Of a stretch of 64,000 nucleotides of DNA, positions 54,581 through 64,000 are shown in pieces. Each line of letters starts with the position of its first letter. Position 1 is the first letter of the stretch. The stretch lies in contig CP086683.1 in the NCBI GenBank assembly GCA_030544685.1, positions 4,898,001-4,962,000 on the forward strand, in the 5' to 3' direction. The notes beneath the pieces are model-generated. The model searched no databases, had not been told where the DNA came from, and worked only from the letters and a program-made list of their open reading frames with translations. A program made the position numbers and the translations under genes. This DNA is from Pseudomonas sp. B21_DOA (GTDB lineage Bacteria; Pseudomonadota; Gammaproteobacteria; Pseudomonadales; Pseudomonadaceae).

Positions 54581-55591
54581 TTAATCGATCAGTTGAGCGT
54601 CTTTGAGCGCGCCGAGGGCGGTGAGCCAACGCGGGTCCTGACGATAATCGGTGCTGGCGAAGGCCTGCCCGCGCATCTTCGCGATGCGCGCGGAAGGCTT
54701 GACCTTCATGCGCTGCGCCGCGCTGAGCGCCAGCTCGGCTGCCGCACGGTCGTTGCATACCAGACCCATGTCGCACCCGGCACTCAGCGCGGCTTCGATG
54801 CGGCTGGCAGCGTCGCCGACCACGTGGGCGCCGGCCATCGACAGATCATCGCTGAAGATCACGCCCTCAAACTGCAATTCGCCGCGCAGGATGTCTTGCA
54901 GCCAGCGTCGGGAGAAACCGGCGGGCTGCGAGTCGACTTGCGGATAGATGACGTGGGCCGGCATGACGGCGGCCAACTGCTTGCTCAAACGGGCGAAGGG
55001 CACCAGATCATTGGCGCGGATTTCGTCGAGGCTACGCTCGTCGTTCGGAATCGCCACGTGGGAGTCTGCCTCGGCCCAGCCGTGGCCCGGGAAATGTTTG
55101 CCAGTGGCGGCCATGCCGGCGCTGTTCATGCCGCGAATGAATGCACCGGCGAGCAAGGCTGCGCGCTCGGGATCGCCTTCGAATGAACGGGTACCGACCA
55201 CAGCGCTGCGCTGATAGTCCAGGTCCAGCACCGGGGCGAAACTCAGGTCGAGCCCGACTGCCAGCACTTCGGTGGCCATGATCCAGCCGCATTGCTCGGC
55301 GAGATACTCTGCATTCGGGTTATCGGCGATGGCGCGCATGGCCGGCAGACGGACGAAACCCTGACGCAAGCGCTGCACGCGCCCGCCCTCCTGATCTACC
55401 GCCAGCAAAAGATCCGGGCGAATCGCGCGGATCGCGGCGCTGAGTTCGCGCACCTGGCGTGGATGCTCGATATTGCGGGCGAAAATGATCAGGCCGCCCA
55501 CTTCGGGCTGACGCAACAATTGGCGATCTTCGGCCGTCAGCCAGATACCGGCGACGTCCACCATCAACGAGCCTTGCAGGCCAGCAGTCAT
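54581..55591 (-). CDS. nagZ: Beta-N-acetylhexosaminidase NagZ
   Basis: Cytoplasmic GH3 hydrolase that removes GlcNAc from muropeptides in peptidoglycan recycling. 336 residues: EVGGLIIFARNIEHPRQV, DQEGGRVQRLRQGF, the catalytic loop His-Asp in KHFPGHGWAEADSHV, and the nucleophile Asp in EGVIFSDDLSMAGA. ATG at 55591 (MTAGLQGSLMVD); an upstream in-frame ATG is not family-like. Clustered with mtnP and psrA. Confidence 0.94.
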   Translation of the reverse strand: MTAGLQGSLMVDVAGIWLTAEDRQLLRQPEVGGLIIFARNIEHPRQVRELSAAIRAIRPDLLLAVDQEGGRVQRLRQGFVRLPAMRAIADNPNAEYLAEQCGWIMATEVLAVGLDLSFAPVLDLDYQRSAVVGTRSFEGDPERAALLAGAFIRGMNSAGMAATGKHFPGHGWAEADSHVAIPNDERSLDEIRANDLVPFARLSKQLAAVMPAHVIYPQVDSQPAGFSRRWLQDILRGELQFEGVIFSDDLSMAGAHVVGDAASRIEAALSAGCDMGLVCNDRAAAELALSAAQRMKVKPSARIAKMRGQAFASTDYRQDPRWLTALGALKDAQLID

Positions 55592-55749
55592 AGAGATTCC
55601 TTGAAAACGAAAAACCCGATCTGCTTGCATTCGCTACCGTGGGCAATGCCCGGACGGTCAGCAGAATTCATGCAGATCGGGTTCAGTACGAGAGTCGGCA
55701 TGGCCGGCTAGCTTAGCGGATACCAGCTGCCGCGCCCACCCGTGCGCGG

Positions 55750-56457
55750 TCAAACCTTGGCGGCGACCGGCATGGATTTGCTGCGCGGACGCAGTTGCGC
55801 ACTGGCCATGGCTGTATCGGTGACGCCGGTTTCGGCGCGCATGCCGGCAGCGAGGAACGGCACCATCAGGCGCATCACTTGTTCGATGGAGGTATTGACG
55901 CCGAAATCGGTCTCGGCAATCGCGCGCAAGGCCTTGATCCCGGACATGCTGAACGCAGCGGCGCCAAGCATGAAGTGCACGCGCCAGAACAACTCGATCG
56001 GCGGAATGCGTGGAGCCGCTTCATTGACCAGCAGCATGTAGCGGCGGAAGACCTTGCCGTACATGTCTTCCAGATAACGCCGCAAGTGGCCTTGGCTCTG
56101 GCTGAACGCGAGGCCGAGCAAGCGCATGAAGATCGACAGATCGTTACCGCTGCGAGGCTGCACGACGAGCGCTTGCTCAACGAGTATTTCCAGCAGCTCT
56201 TCGAGGGTCGGCTTGTTTTCCGGCTTGGCCTGACGGCGCTCCAGCTCCTTGTCAAGGCTGGCGCAGAACGGTCCAAGGAAACGCGAAAACACCGCCTGGA
56301 TCAGCGCCTTCTTCGAGCCGAAGTGATAATTCACTGCAGCCAGATTGACGCCAGCCTTGCTGGTGATCAAACGCAATGAGGTTTCAGCGAATCCTTTCTC
56401 CGCGAACAACTGCTCGGCAGCATCAAGAATGCGTTCAACGGTTTCCGACTGGGCCAT
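55750..56457 (-). CDS. psrA: TetR-family regulator PsrA
   Basis: Repressor/activator of about 235 residues. N-terminal HTH: VERILDAAEQLFAEKGFAETSLRLITSKAGVNLAAVNYHFGSKKALIQAVF, given here in parts: VERILDAAEQLFAEKGF, then ITSKAGVNLAAVNYHFGSK. In Pseudomonas PsrA controls rpoS and the fadBA operon and responds to long-chain fatty acids; its gene is autoregulated. Its promoter carries two overlapping PsrA boxes (56473-56486 and 56485-56500). ATG at 56457; an in-frame upstream ATG is beyond the operators. Confidence 0.92.
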   Translation of the reverse strand: MAQSETVERILDAAEQLFAEKGFAETSLRLITSKAGVNLAAVNYHFGSKKALIQAVFSRFLGPFCASLDKELERRQAKPENKPTLEELLEILVEQALVVQPRSGNDLSIFMRLLGLAFSQSQGHLRRYLEDMYGKVFRRYMLLVNEAAPRIPPIELFWRVHFMLGAAAFSMSGIKALRAIAETDFGVNTSIEQVMRLMVPFLAAGMRAETGVTDTAMASAQLRPRSKSMPVAAKV

Positions 56458-56472
56458 GGCTACTCCGCCTGA

Positions 56473-56500
56473 CAAACACTTGTTTGAAACATACGTTTCA
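56473..56500 (-). promoter_or_regulatory. Two overlapping PsrA operator boxes
   Basis: CAAACACTTGTTTG (56473-56486) and GAAACATACGTTTC (inside 56485-56500) both match the PsrA consensus (G/CAAAC, N2-4, GTTTG/C) as perfect palindromes. They lie 16-43 bases before the psrA start and share two bases, so two dimers could bind. Direct support for autoregulation. Confidence 0.88.
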
Positions 56501-56622
56501 GCCTGTGCCTTGTCAAGCCTGCCAGTTCGTTTTGGGAATGGTCGGTCAGATATTTAACCACATAAGGCGCCCGCATTAATAAACACCCTCGCGACCGCTC
56601 GGCGGCCGGCAAAAAACGCCCA

Positions 56623-56650
56623 TTGCCAACAGCGCTTCACTGTATATAAT
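56623..56650 (+). promoter_or_regulatory. lexA promoter (-35 TTGCCA, -10 TATAAT)
   Basis: TTGCCA (56623-56628) and a perfect TATAAT (56645-56650) with a 16-base spacer. The first SOS box overlaps the -10, so LexA binding would block RNA polymerase. Confidence 0.75.
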
Positions 56651-56674
56651 CCCAGTCACTGTATAAAAAGACAG
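56640..56674 (+). promoter_or_regulatory. Two tandem LexA (SOS) boxes
   Basis: CTG-N10-CAG twice: CTGTATATAATCCCAG (56640-56655) and CTGTATAAAAAGACAG (56659-56674), just before lexA. Matches the gamma-proteobacterial LexA consensus. Confidence 0.93.
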
Positions 56675-56684
56675 AGCGATCAAT

Positions 56685-57293
56685 ATGCTAAAGCTGACGC
56701 CACGCCAAGCCGAGATTCTGGCCTTTATCAAACGTTGCCTCGAAGACAACGGCTATCCGCCCACCCGTGCGGAAATCGCTCAGGAACTGGGTTTCAAGTC
56801 GCCCAACGCGGCGGAAGAACACCTCAAGGCCTTGGCCCGCAAAGGCGCGATCGAGATGACGCCCGGCGCTTCCCGCGGCATCCGTATTCCCGGCTTCGAA
56901 GCCAAGGCCGACGATTCAACACTGCCGATCATTGGCCGAGTGGCTGCCGGCGCGCCAATCCTTGCCCAGCAGCACATCGAAGAATCCTGCAACATCAACC
57001 CGACCTTCTTCCATCCCCGCGCCGACTATCTATTGCGTGTGCACGGCATGAGCATGAAGGACATTGGCATCTTCGACGGCGACTTGCTGGCAGTTCACAC
57101 TACTCGCGAAGCCCGTAACGGCCAGGTTGTGGTTGCACGTATCGGCGACGAGGTGACGGTCAAACGCTTCAAGCGTGAAGGCAGCAAAGTCTGGCTCATC
57201 GCCGAAAACCCCGAGTTCGCCCCTATCGAAGTCGACCTGAAAGATCAGGAACTGGTGATCGAAGGCTTGAGTGTCGGCGTCATTCGCCGCTAA
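56685..57293 (+). CDS. lexA: SOS repressor LexA
   Basis: 202-residue repressor-protease. Winged helix: [20 protein letters not shown] and [23 protein letters not shown]. Cleavage site Ala-Gly in [11 protein letters not shown]; catalytic Ser in [15 protein letters not shown] and Lys in [10 protein letters not shown]. Preceded by two SOS boxes and AGAGCGATCAAT before the ATG. sulA starts 11 bases after its stop, forming an SOS operon. Confidence 0.97.
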   Translation: MLKLTPRQAEILAFIKRCLEDNGYPPTRAEIAQELGFKSPNAAEEHLKALARKGAIEMTPGASRGIRIPGFEAKADDSTLPIIGRVAAGAPILAQQHIEESCNINPTFFHPRADYLLRVHGMSMKDIGIFDGDLLAVHTTREARNGQVVVARIGDEVTVKRFKREGSKVWLIAENPEFAPIEVDLKDQELVIEGLSVGVIRR

Positions 57294-57303
57294 AGGAGGC
57301 TCC

Positions 57304-57776
57304 ATGCAGTTCCACACACACCTCAGCAAACACAACTGCCTTTGTTTGAAGCGTTTCTGGCGCAGCCGATAGCGCCGATCCTCAAAGACGTGGTCGAGCG
57401 TGACTGGAATGCCAAACCTGACGCTTTCAGTGAGCTGTCACTGCGCGGTGCAGCCGGGAACTGCCTGAACCTGCTCGCGCCGATCCTGCGTGAACTCAGC
57501 GAGGATCAGGATGCTCGCTGGCTGACGCTGATCGCACCGCCCGCCAGCCTGACGCAATCATGGCTACGCGATGCTGGCCTGAACCGCGAGCGCATTCTGC
57601 TACTGCAACCGCGCGGCGCTCAAAGTGCCCAGCAGCTGGCGTGTGAAGCGTTGCGCCTGGGTCGCAGCCACACCGTGGTGACCTGGCTCAATCCGCTGAA
57701 TGCAAATTCTCGGCAACAACTGATCAGCGCCGCGCGTACGGGCGAAGCTCAGAGTCTGAATATTCGTTTGGGTTGA
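57304..57776 (+). CDS. sulA: SOS cell-division inhibitor SulA, frameshifted near the start
   Basis: Inhibits FtsZ polymerisation during DNA damage. Most of the protein (FEAFLAQPIAPILKDVV ... GAAGNCLNLLAPILRELSED ... WLTLIAPPASLTQSWL ... RSHTVVTWLNPLN) is in one frame from a TTG at 57342, but an ATG at 57304 with AGGAGG before it is in another frame. Adding one A in CCACAC (57312-57316) gives MQFQHTPQQTQLPLFEAF, the expected Pseudomonas SulA start. 11 bases after lexA; same operon. Confidence 0.88.
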
Positions 57777-57872
57777 TTGATGGTAGTGCGCGCTGTGTGA
57801 AGCGCAGGGCTTCTCCAGGGACAGAGAAGCCGATCTATAGCGCAAGCGACCGAGAAAAGGCCAAGGCGAGGA

Positions 57873-58106
57873 TCAATGAAGAACCCGCGGCCCCTCATCC
57901 TTATCAAACTCACCTTCAACCATACGACCTGCCATCTGCACGCCGACGCTCAACATTGCTTTGGCAATTTCAACGTGCTGGCCTTGCAGGAACGCTTTGG
58001 CATCCTCGGAGAAATCCAGCGTCACCAGAGAACCTTCGTCCTCAGCCCTGCGCAGTTCGATTCGGCCGTCTGGTAACTCGACAATTTCTAGAAAGGACGT
58101 TGGCAT
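57873..58106 (-). CDS. Small conserved hypothetical protein
   Basis: A 77-residue acidic protein starting MPTSFLEIVELPDGRIELRR, with the segment EGSLVTLDFSEDAKAFLQG and a C-terminal GVQMAGRMVEGEFDKDEGP. No known domain recognised; similar small proteins occur next to lexA/sulA in Pseudomonas from memory. The frame has Pseudomonas-like codon use and it is convergent with sulA. Confidence 0.7.
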   Translation of the reverse strand: MPTSFLEIVELPDGRIELRRAEDEGSLVTLDFSEDAKAFLQGQHVEIAKAMLSVGVQMAGRMVEGEFDKDEGPRVLH

Positions 58107-58212
58107 AAAGGTCTGTTCTCCACGAAAGGCAGCGATTATATAGACATCATTCGAGCTTCGCTCAGGATCTTGACCAGCAGCATGTTTCAGATTGCCACTG
58201 CGCCAAACTGCC

Positions 58213-58737
58213 TCAGCACTCGTTCAAGCCTTCTCGGAAACGGATGGCCAAGCCCTTGAGGTTCTGCCGCCAGCTCTCCAGCTCTTCTCGATTCAATTCT
58301 TCTGGCGCTTGTTCTTCATCAAGGTTAACCGCTTGAATCAGCGGTTGTGTCACGTCGCCTTTCGGCTTGTGTGGCGCCCTCGGTGGCTGAAACAGTGCTG
58401 CGTGCGCCGCCAGCAGTTTCGCCAGCCAGGTTTCCGGATTACCGGCCAGCTCGACCATTTCCGCCAGCTCCGGGATCGCTATCGATTCCAGCACTTCGCG
58501 CCTCAGCAACTCCTCCGCCCTCGGCGAATTGGCCTGCGGCAGACGATAAAAGCCAGCGATCTCATGACACAAGCCCAGCAGCGCGCCGTATAGGTGGAAC
58601 AACGCCGACTCACGCCCGGCCTGGATCAGCGCCAGAGAATTCATCGCCCGCCCTTCTTCAGCACGCGCCAGAGCTTCGAGTGACAGACCGGCGAAATAGA
58701 TCTTCTGGTTGGTGCGGGTATAGAGTTCGTGGGCCAT
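58213..58737 (-). CDS. DUF6586-like hypothetical protein
   Basis: A 174-residue, mostly helical protein starting MAHELYTRTNQKIYFAGLSL, with LALIQAGRESALFHLYGALLGL and a C-terminal ESWRQNLKGLAIRFREGL. I believe it belongs to a Pseudomonas-specific DUF (DUF6586) near lexA and topA, but the function is unknown. The ATG at 58737 is preferred over 58752, which adds five residues. Confidence 0.72.
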   Translation of the reverse strand: MAHELYTRTNQKIYFAGLSLEALARAEEGRAMNSLALIQAGRESALFHLYGALLGLCHEIAGFYRLPQANSPRAEELLRREVLESIAIPELAEMVELAGNPETWLAKLLAAHAALFQPPRAPHKPKGDVTQPLIQAVNLDEEQAPEELNREELESWRQNLKGLAIRFREGLNEC

Positions 58738-58821
58738 GACGGCAGCCTCCACAACGAAATAATTGCTTCACACAGGCCCGGCAGTGTCATGGATCAGCCG
58801 ATGCCAGCGCAAGCACAAAAC

Positions 58822-58865
58822 AAAAAGGCCGCATGAAATCCCGAAGGTTTCATGCGGCCTTTTCG
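58822..58865 (-). terminator. Rho-independent terminator after topA
   Basis: Minus strand AAAAGGCCGCATGAAA ... TTTCATGCGGCCTTTTT: long stem around an 8-base loop with T-tract, 17 bases after the topA stop. Confidence 0.93.
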
Positions 58866-58881
58866 CTGTTCAGACTAACGC

Positions 58882-61514
58882 TTACTCAGCCTTGGCCTTT
58901 GCGCTGCGCTTGTCTTCAACTGTCCACTTGCCACCGTCGTAATACGCCTTCCAACCCGTAGGCTTGCCGTCGACTTCGGTCTGCACGTATTGCTCCTTGG
59001 TCTTGCGGCTGTAGCGGATAACCGCTGGCAGACCGTCGGGATCCTTCTGCGGAGCTTCGCACAAGAAGTGGTACTTCGGATCGATCTCGTCCTTGTGCGG
59101 CAGAATCTCGATCACCAGCGGGGCACGGGTCTCGCGGTTTTTCGGGAATTGGCTGGCCGCGAGAAACAGACCGGAGGCACCGTCACGCAGGATGTAGGTG
59201 TCGTTGACCTTTTCGCATTTCAGCTCGGGCATCTTCACCGGGTCCATCTTCGGCGGCGCCGCGTCACCGCTCTTCAGCAGCTTACGGGTGTTTTTGCACT
59301 CCGGGTTGGTGCAACCGAAGAACTTGCCGAAACGGCCGGTCTTGAGCTGCATTTCGCTGCCGCACTTGTCGCATTCCAGACTCGGACCTTCATAGCCCTT
59401 GATGCGATAGCTGCCCTCTTCAATTTCGTAGCCGGCACAGTCCGGGTTGTTGCCGCAGATGTGCAACTTGCGCTTTTCGTCCAGCAGGTAGGCGTCCATC
59501 GCCGTGCTGCAGATCGGGCAGCGATGCTTGCCACGCAGTACCAACGATTCCGATTCGCCCTCGTCGTCCGCTGCGATTTCATCGCCCGGCACCAGGTTGA
59601 CGGTAGCCTTGCAGCGCTCTTTCGGCGGCAGGCTGTAGCCCGAGCAGCCGAGGAACACGCCAGTCGAGGCGGTACGAATCTGCATCGGACGACCGCAGGT
59701 GGTGCACGGAATGTCGGTCATGACCGGCTGGTTGGCGCGCATGCCGCTGTCCGGGTTTTCCGCTACTTCGAGCTTCTTCTTGAAGTCGCCGTAGAATTCG
59801 TCCAGCACGTTTTTCCAGTCGCGCTCGCCCTGCGCCACGTCATCGAGGTTCTCTTCCATGCCGGCGGTGAAACCGTAGTCCATGAGATTGGAGAAGCTCT
59901 CGGACAAACGCTCGGTGACGATGTCGCCCATCTTTTCCGAGTAGAAACGACGGTTGTGCAGGGTCACATAACCGCGATCCTGAATGGTCGAAATGATCGC
60001 TGCGTAAGTCGAGGGACGACCGATGCCACGTTTTTCCATTTCCTTGACCAGGCTGGCCTCGGAGTAACGCGCCGGTGGCTTGGTGAAGTGTTGCGACGGA
60101 TCGAGCTTGATCAGCTTCATCACGTCGCCCTGGGCCATGTCCGGCAGCACGTCATCGTCGCCAGGCTTGGCAATCTGCGGCATCACGCGGGTGTAACCGT
60201 CGAACTTGAGGATACGGCCCTTGGCGCGCAGCTCGAAGTCGCCAGCGCCGACGCTGACGGTGGTCGACAGGTATTGCGCCGGCAGCATCTGGCAGGCGAG
60301 GAACTGGCGCCAGATCAGCTCGTACAGACGCTCGGCATCACGCTCCATGCCCGCCAGCTTGCTCGGCGTGGTATTGGCGTCGGACGGACGAATCGCTTCG
60401 TGAGCCTCTTGCGCGCCTTCCTTGCTGCTGTAGACGTTCGGCGTTTCCGGCAGGTACTTCTTGCCGAATTCGTCTTCGATGTAAGTGCGCGCCATCGCCA
60501 CGGCGTCGGCCGAGAGATTGGTCGAGTCGGTACGCATGTAAGTGATGTAGCCGGCTTCGTACAGACGCTGGGCCATCATCATGGTTTTCTTCACGCCGAA
60601 ACCGAGGCGGTTGCTCGCAGCCTGCTGCAAGGTCGACGTAATGAACGGCGCCGACGGCTTGCTGCTGGTCGGCTTGTCTTCGCGCTTGACGATGCTGTAG
60701 CTGGAAGACTTGAGCTTCTCCAGCGCGGCCATGGCCTGGGCTTCGTTCAGCGGCTTGAAGGCTTCGCCTTTTTCGCGAGCCACTTCGAAACGCACGGCCG
60801 AGCCTTTGGCAGTGCCGAGATCAGCGTGCACTTCCCAATATTCTTCCGGAATGAACGCACGGATTTCTCGCTCACGCTCGACCACCAGCTTCACGGCAAC
60901 CGATTGCACGCGACCGGCAGACAGGCCGCGGGCGATTTTGGCCCACAGCAACGGCGACACCATGTAGCCAACCACGCGATCGAGGAAGCGACGCGCCTGC
61001 TGGGCGTTGACACGATCAATGTCCAGCTCGCCCGGCTCGGAGAAGGCTTCCTGGATCGCCTTCTTGGTGATTTCGTTGAACACCACGCGCTTGTAGCGGC
61101 TGTCGTCACCACCGATGGCTTCGCGCAGGTGCCAGGCAATGGCTTCCCCTCGCGATCCAAGTCGGTTGCGAGATAGATGGTGTCAGCATCCTTGGCGAGC
61201 CGGCGTAGCTCTTCAATGACTTTCTCTTTGCCGGGAAGAATCTCGTACTTGGCCTTCCAGCCGTGTTCGGGATCGACGCCCATACGCGAGACCAGCTGCT
61301 TGCGCGCTTTGTCTTTAGGCGAGAGCACCGGACCTTCGCCCGCAGCTGCCTTGCCGCGCTTGGCGGCTGGCTCTTTGCTGGCGCTAGCCGAACCGCTGGT
61401 GGGCAGGTCTCGGATATGGCCGATACTCGACTTCACCACGTATTGGTTACCCAGATACTTGTTGATGGTCTTGGCCTTAGCCGGGGATTCCACAATGACC
61501 AGCGATTTGCCCAT
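58882..61514 (-). CDS. topA: DNA topoisomerase I TopA, frameshifted in the Toprim domain
   Basis: Relaxes negative supercoils; normally essential or nearly so. Starts [22 protein letters not shown] (Toprim). A G is missing from the run at 61146-61149; repaired, the Toprim acid motif reads [17 protein letters not shown]. The catalytic Tyr lies in [13 protein letters not shown]. Three zinc-finger-like Cys clusters follow ([21 protein letters not shown], split here as CTTCGRPM and [21 protein letters not shown] ... FGKFFGC). About 877 residues when repaired. The break would abolish catalysis, so a sequence error is likely. Confidence 0.93.
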
Positions 61515-61628
61515 GGATCAGAAAATTCCTGAATTCTAGAAGTGAAAGGCGGTTGGCGCCTGACGCGGCACCGCTATATATAGTTGATACAAGGTGAGGT
61601 CAAGCGCAGGGTTGTCTGCGCAGCCGCC

Positions 61629-61865
61629 TCATGCCTTGTCAAAAAGGCTCGGTTCGGCTTGCACCAAAGCAAAGCGCGGCACCTGCTCGCCGTCAACCTC
61701 GACCGACTCGACGAACATGCTCAACGGGCGCACCCAAAAGCCGTAATCGCCATACAGGGCTTGGTAAAAGACCACTTCTTCTTCGGTTTCGGAATGCCGC
61801 GCAACACTGAATACACGGTATTGCGGACCTTTGTAATGTTGGTAGAGCCCAGGTTGTATCGGCAT
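61629..61865 (-). CDS. DUF1653 family protein
   Basis: A 78-residue protein starting MPIQPGLYQHYKGPQYRVFS, with the family pattern EVVFYQALYGDYGFWVRPLSMF. DUF1653 members are small cytoplasmic proteins of unknown function. It lies between topA and fadA, all leftward, and seems separately transcribed since a terminator follows fadA. Confidence 0.88.
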   Translation of the reverse strand: MPIQPGLYQHYKGPQYRVFSVARHSETEEEVVFYQALYGDYGFWVRPLSMFVESVEVDGEQVPRFALVQAEPSLFDKA

Positions 61866-61913
61866 GCTTCGGCCCTCACTGAAATCTTTTCAAAAATAAA
61901 TAAAAAACCCAAA

Positions 61914-61941
61914 AACAAAAACCGGGGCACTGGGCCCCGGC
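61914..61941 (-). terminator. Rho-independent terminator after fadA
   Basis: Minus strand CCGGGGC-CCAGT-GCCCCGG followed by TTTTTGTTTTTGG, 18 bases after the fadA stop. Confidence 0.93.
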
Positions 61942-61958
61942 TTCCATCGACGAGACGC

Positions 61959-63149
<1,191 letters not shown>

Positions 63150-63163
63150 CTAGTTGGGGGCGC

Positions 63164-64000
63164 TTAACCGAAGAAGCTCTGGCCGTTTTTGGCCATTTCG
63201 CGCAGCTTCGCGGTCGGGTGGTACAGCGCGCCCAAATCAGCGTACTGGTCAGCCAGGGCAACGAACTCGGCGACACCGATGGAATCGATGTAGCGCAGCG
63301 CACCGCCACGGAATGGAGGAAACCGATACCGTAAACCAGACCCATGTCGGCTTCGGCGGCGGTTTCAACGATGCCGTCTTCCAGGCAACGCACGGTTTCC
63401 AGGCACAGCGGGATCATCATCCAGTTGATGATGTCTTCGTCAGTGACTTCGCGCTGCTCGTAAACGATCGGCTTGAGCACTTCGAGTACCGACGGATCGG
63501 CGACTTTCTTCTGCTTGCCTTTCTTGTCGGCCTCGTAGGCGTAGAAGCCTTTGCCGTTCTTCTGGCCCAGGCGCTTGGCTTCGTACAGCACGTCGATGGC
63601 CGAGCGACGGTCATCCTTCATGCGGTCCGGGAAACCTTCAGCCATCACGTCACGACCGTGGTGACCGGTGTCGATGCCGACCACGTCCATCAGGTACGCA
63701 GGCCCCATCGGCCAGCCGAATTTTTCCATGACTTTGTCGATGCGGACGAAGTCGACACCGGCGCTGACCAGTTTGGCGAAACCGCCGAAGTACGGGAACA
63801 GCACGCGGTTGACCAGGAAGCCCGGGCAGTCATTGACGACAATCGGGTTCTTGCCCATTTTCTTCGCGTAGGCAACGGTGGTGGCGATGGCCAGTTCGCT
63901 GGACTTCTCGCCACGGATCACTTCCACCAGCGGCATCATGTGCACCGGGTTGAAGAAGTGCATGCCGACAAAGTTTTCCGGACGCTTGAGGGCCTTGGCC
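63164..64000 (-). CDS. fadB: Fatty-acid oxidation complex alpha subunit FadB (C-terminal part, frameshifted)
   Basis: Only the C-terminal 280 residues of the enoyl-CoA hydratase / 3-hydroxyacyl-CoA dehydrogenase are in the window. The dehydrogenase catalytic segment [35 protein letters not shown] and [17 protein letters not shown] are seen. The frame breaks at 63317-63318, where one base of a short run is missing; repaired it reads [20 protein letters not shown] and ends AKNGQSFFG at 63164. It continues beyond the right edge. Forms the fadBA operon with fadA. Confidence 0.93.

Overview
The window is chromosomal DNA of a Pseudomonas, most likely of the P. fluorescens group. The basis is high-GC coding sequence with low-GC promoters, REP palindromes typical of this group, and a right half (sthA, apbE, gap, mfd, csiV-like, mtnP, nagZ, psrA, lexA, sulA, topA, fadAB) whose order I recall from Pseudomonas chromosomes such as P. 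aeruginosa. No rRNA, tRNA, CRISPR array, insertion sequence or prophage gene was recognised.

Region 1 (1-490) is the start of uppP (undecaprenyl-diphosphatase). Region 2 (954-23864) is an exopolysaccharide or capsule locus of Wzx/Wzy type with the parts list of an enterobacterial group 4 capsule. It has two winged-helix regulators, a WcaJ-like initiating transferase, a gfcA/yjbE - wza - gfcB - gfcC - gfcD/yjbH operon, galE and galU, an orphan phosphomannomutase C-terminal domain, and a long leftward operon: etp (tyrosine phosphatase), wzc (tyrosine kinase), one GT4 glycosyltransferase, a pyruvyl transferase, Wzx, a Wzy candidate, a membrane acyltransferase and an SGNH hydrolase. A secreted glycoside hydrolase flanks it. 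Only one glycosyltransferase beyond the initiating enzyme is present, so the repeat unit may be small, decorated with pyruvate and an acyl group. A TTAGTC-containing element lies upstream of four EPS transcription units in the direction of transcription.

Region 3 (24067-32814) holds transaldolase, the HsbR/HsbA-like phosphatase and anti-sigma-antagonist pair, mlaA, a PhnX-like HAD protein without its catalytic aspartate, a DUF4404 protein, queF, and a periplasmic copper protein divergent from a CopRS-type two-component system. Region 4 (32934-43297) holds lolCDE, a PilZ protein, ugpQ, sthA, apbE, an MHS-type transporter and gap. Region 5 (43651-64000) holds mfd, a CsiV-like protein, two convergent SNF2/SWIM helicase paralogues, mtnP, nagZ, psrA with two overlapping PsrA boxes, lexA with two SOS boxes, sulA, topA, fadA and the 3' part of fadB.

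At least 13 genes or gene parts are broken by single-base losses, most within short homopolymers and including topA and fadB. The simplest reading is systematic consensus error (homopolymer undercalling) rather than mass gene decay, so these genes are listed as whole CDSs with the frameshift position given. All functions are inferred from protein motifs and neighbourhood; no database search was run.
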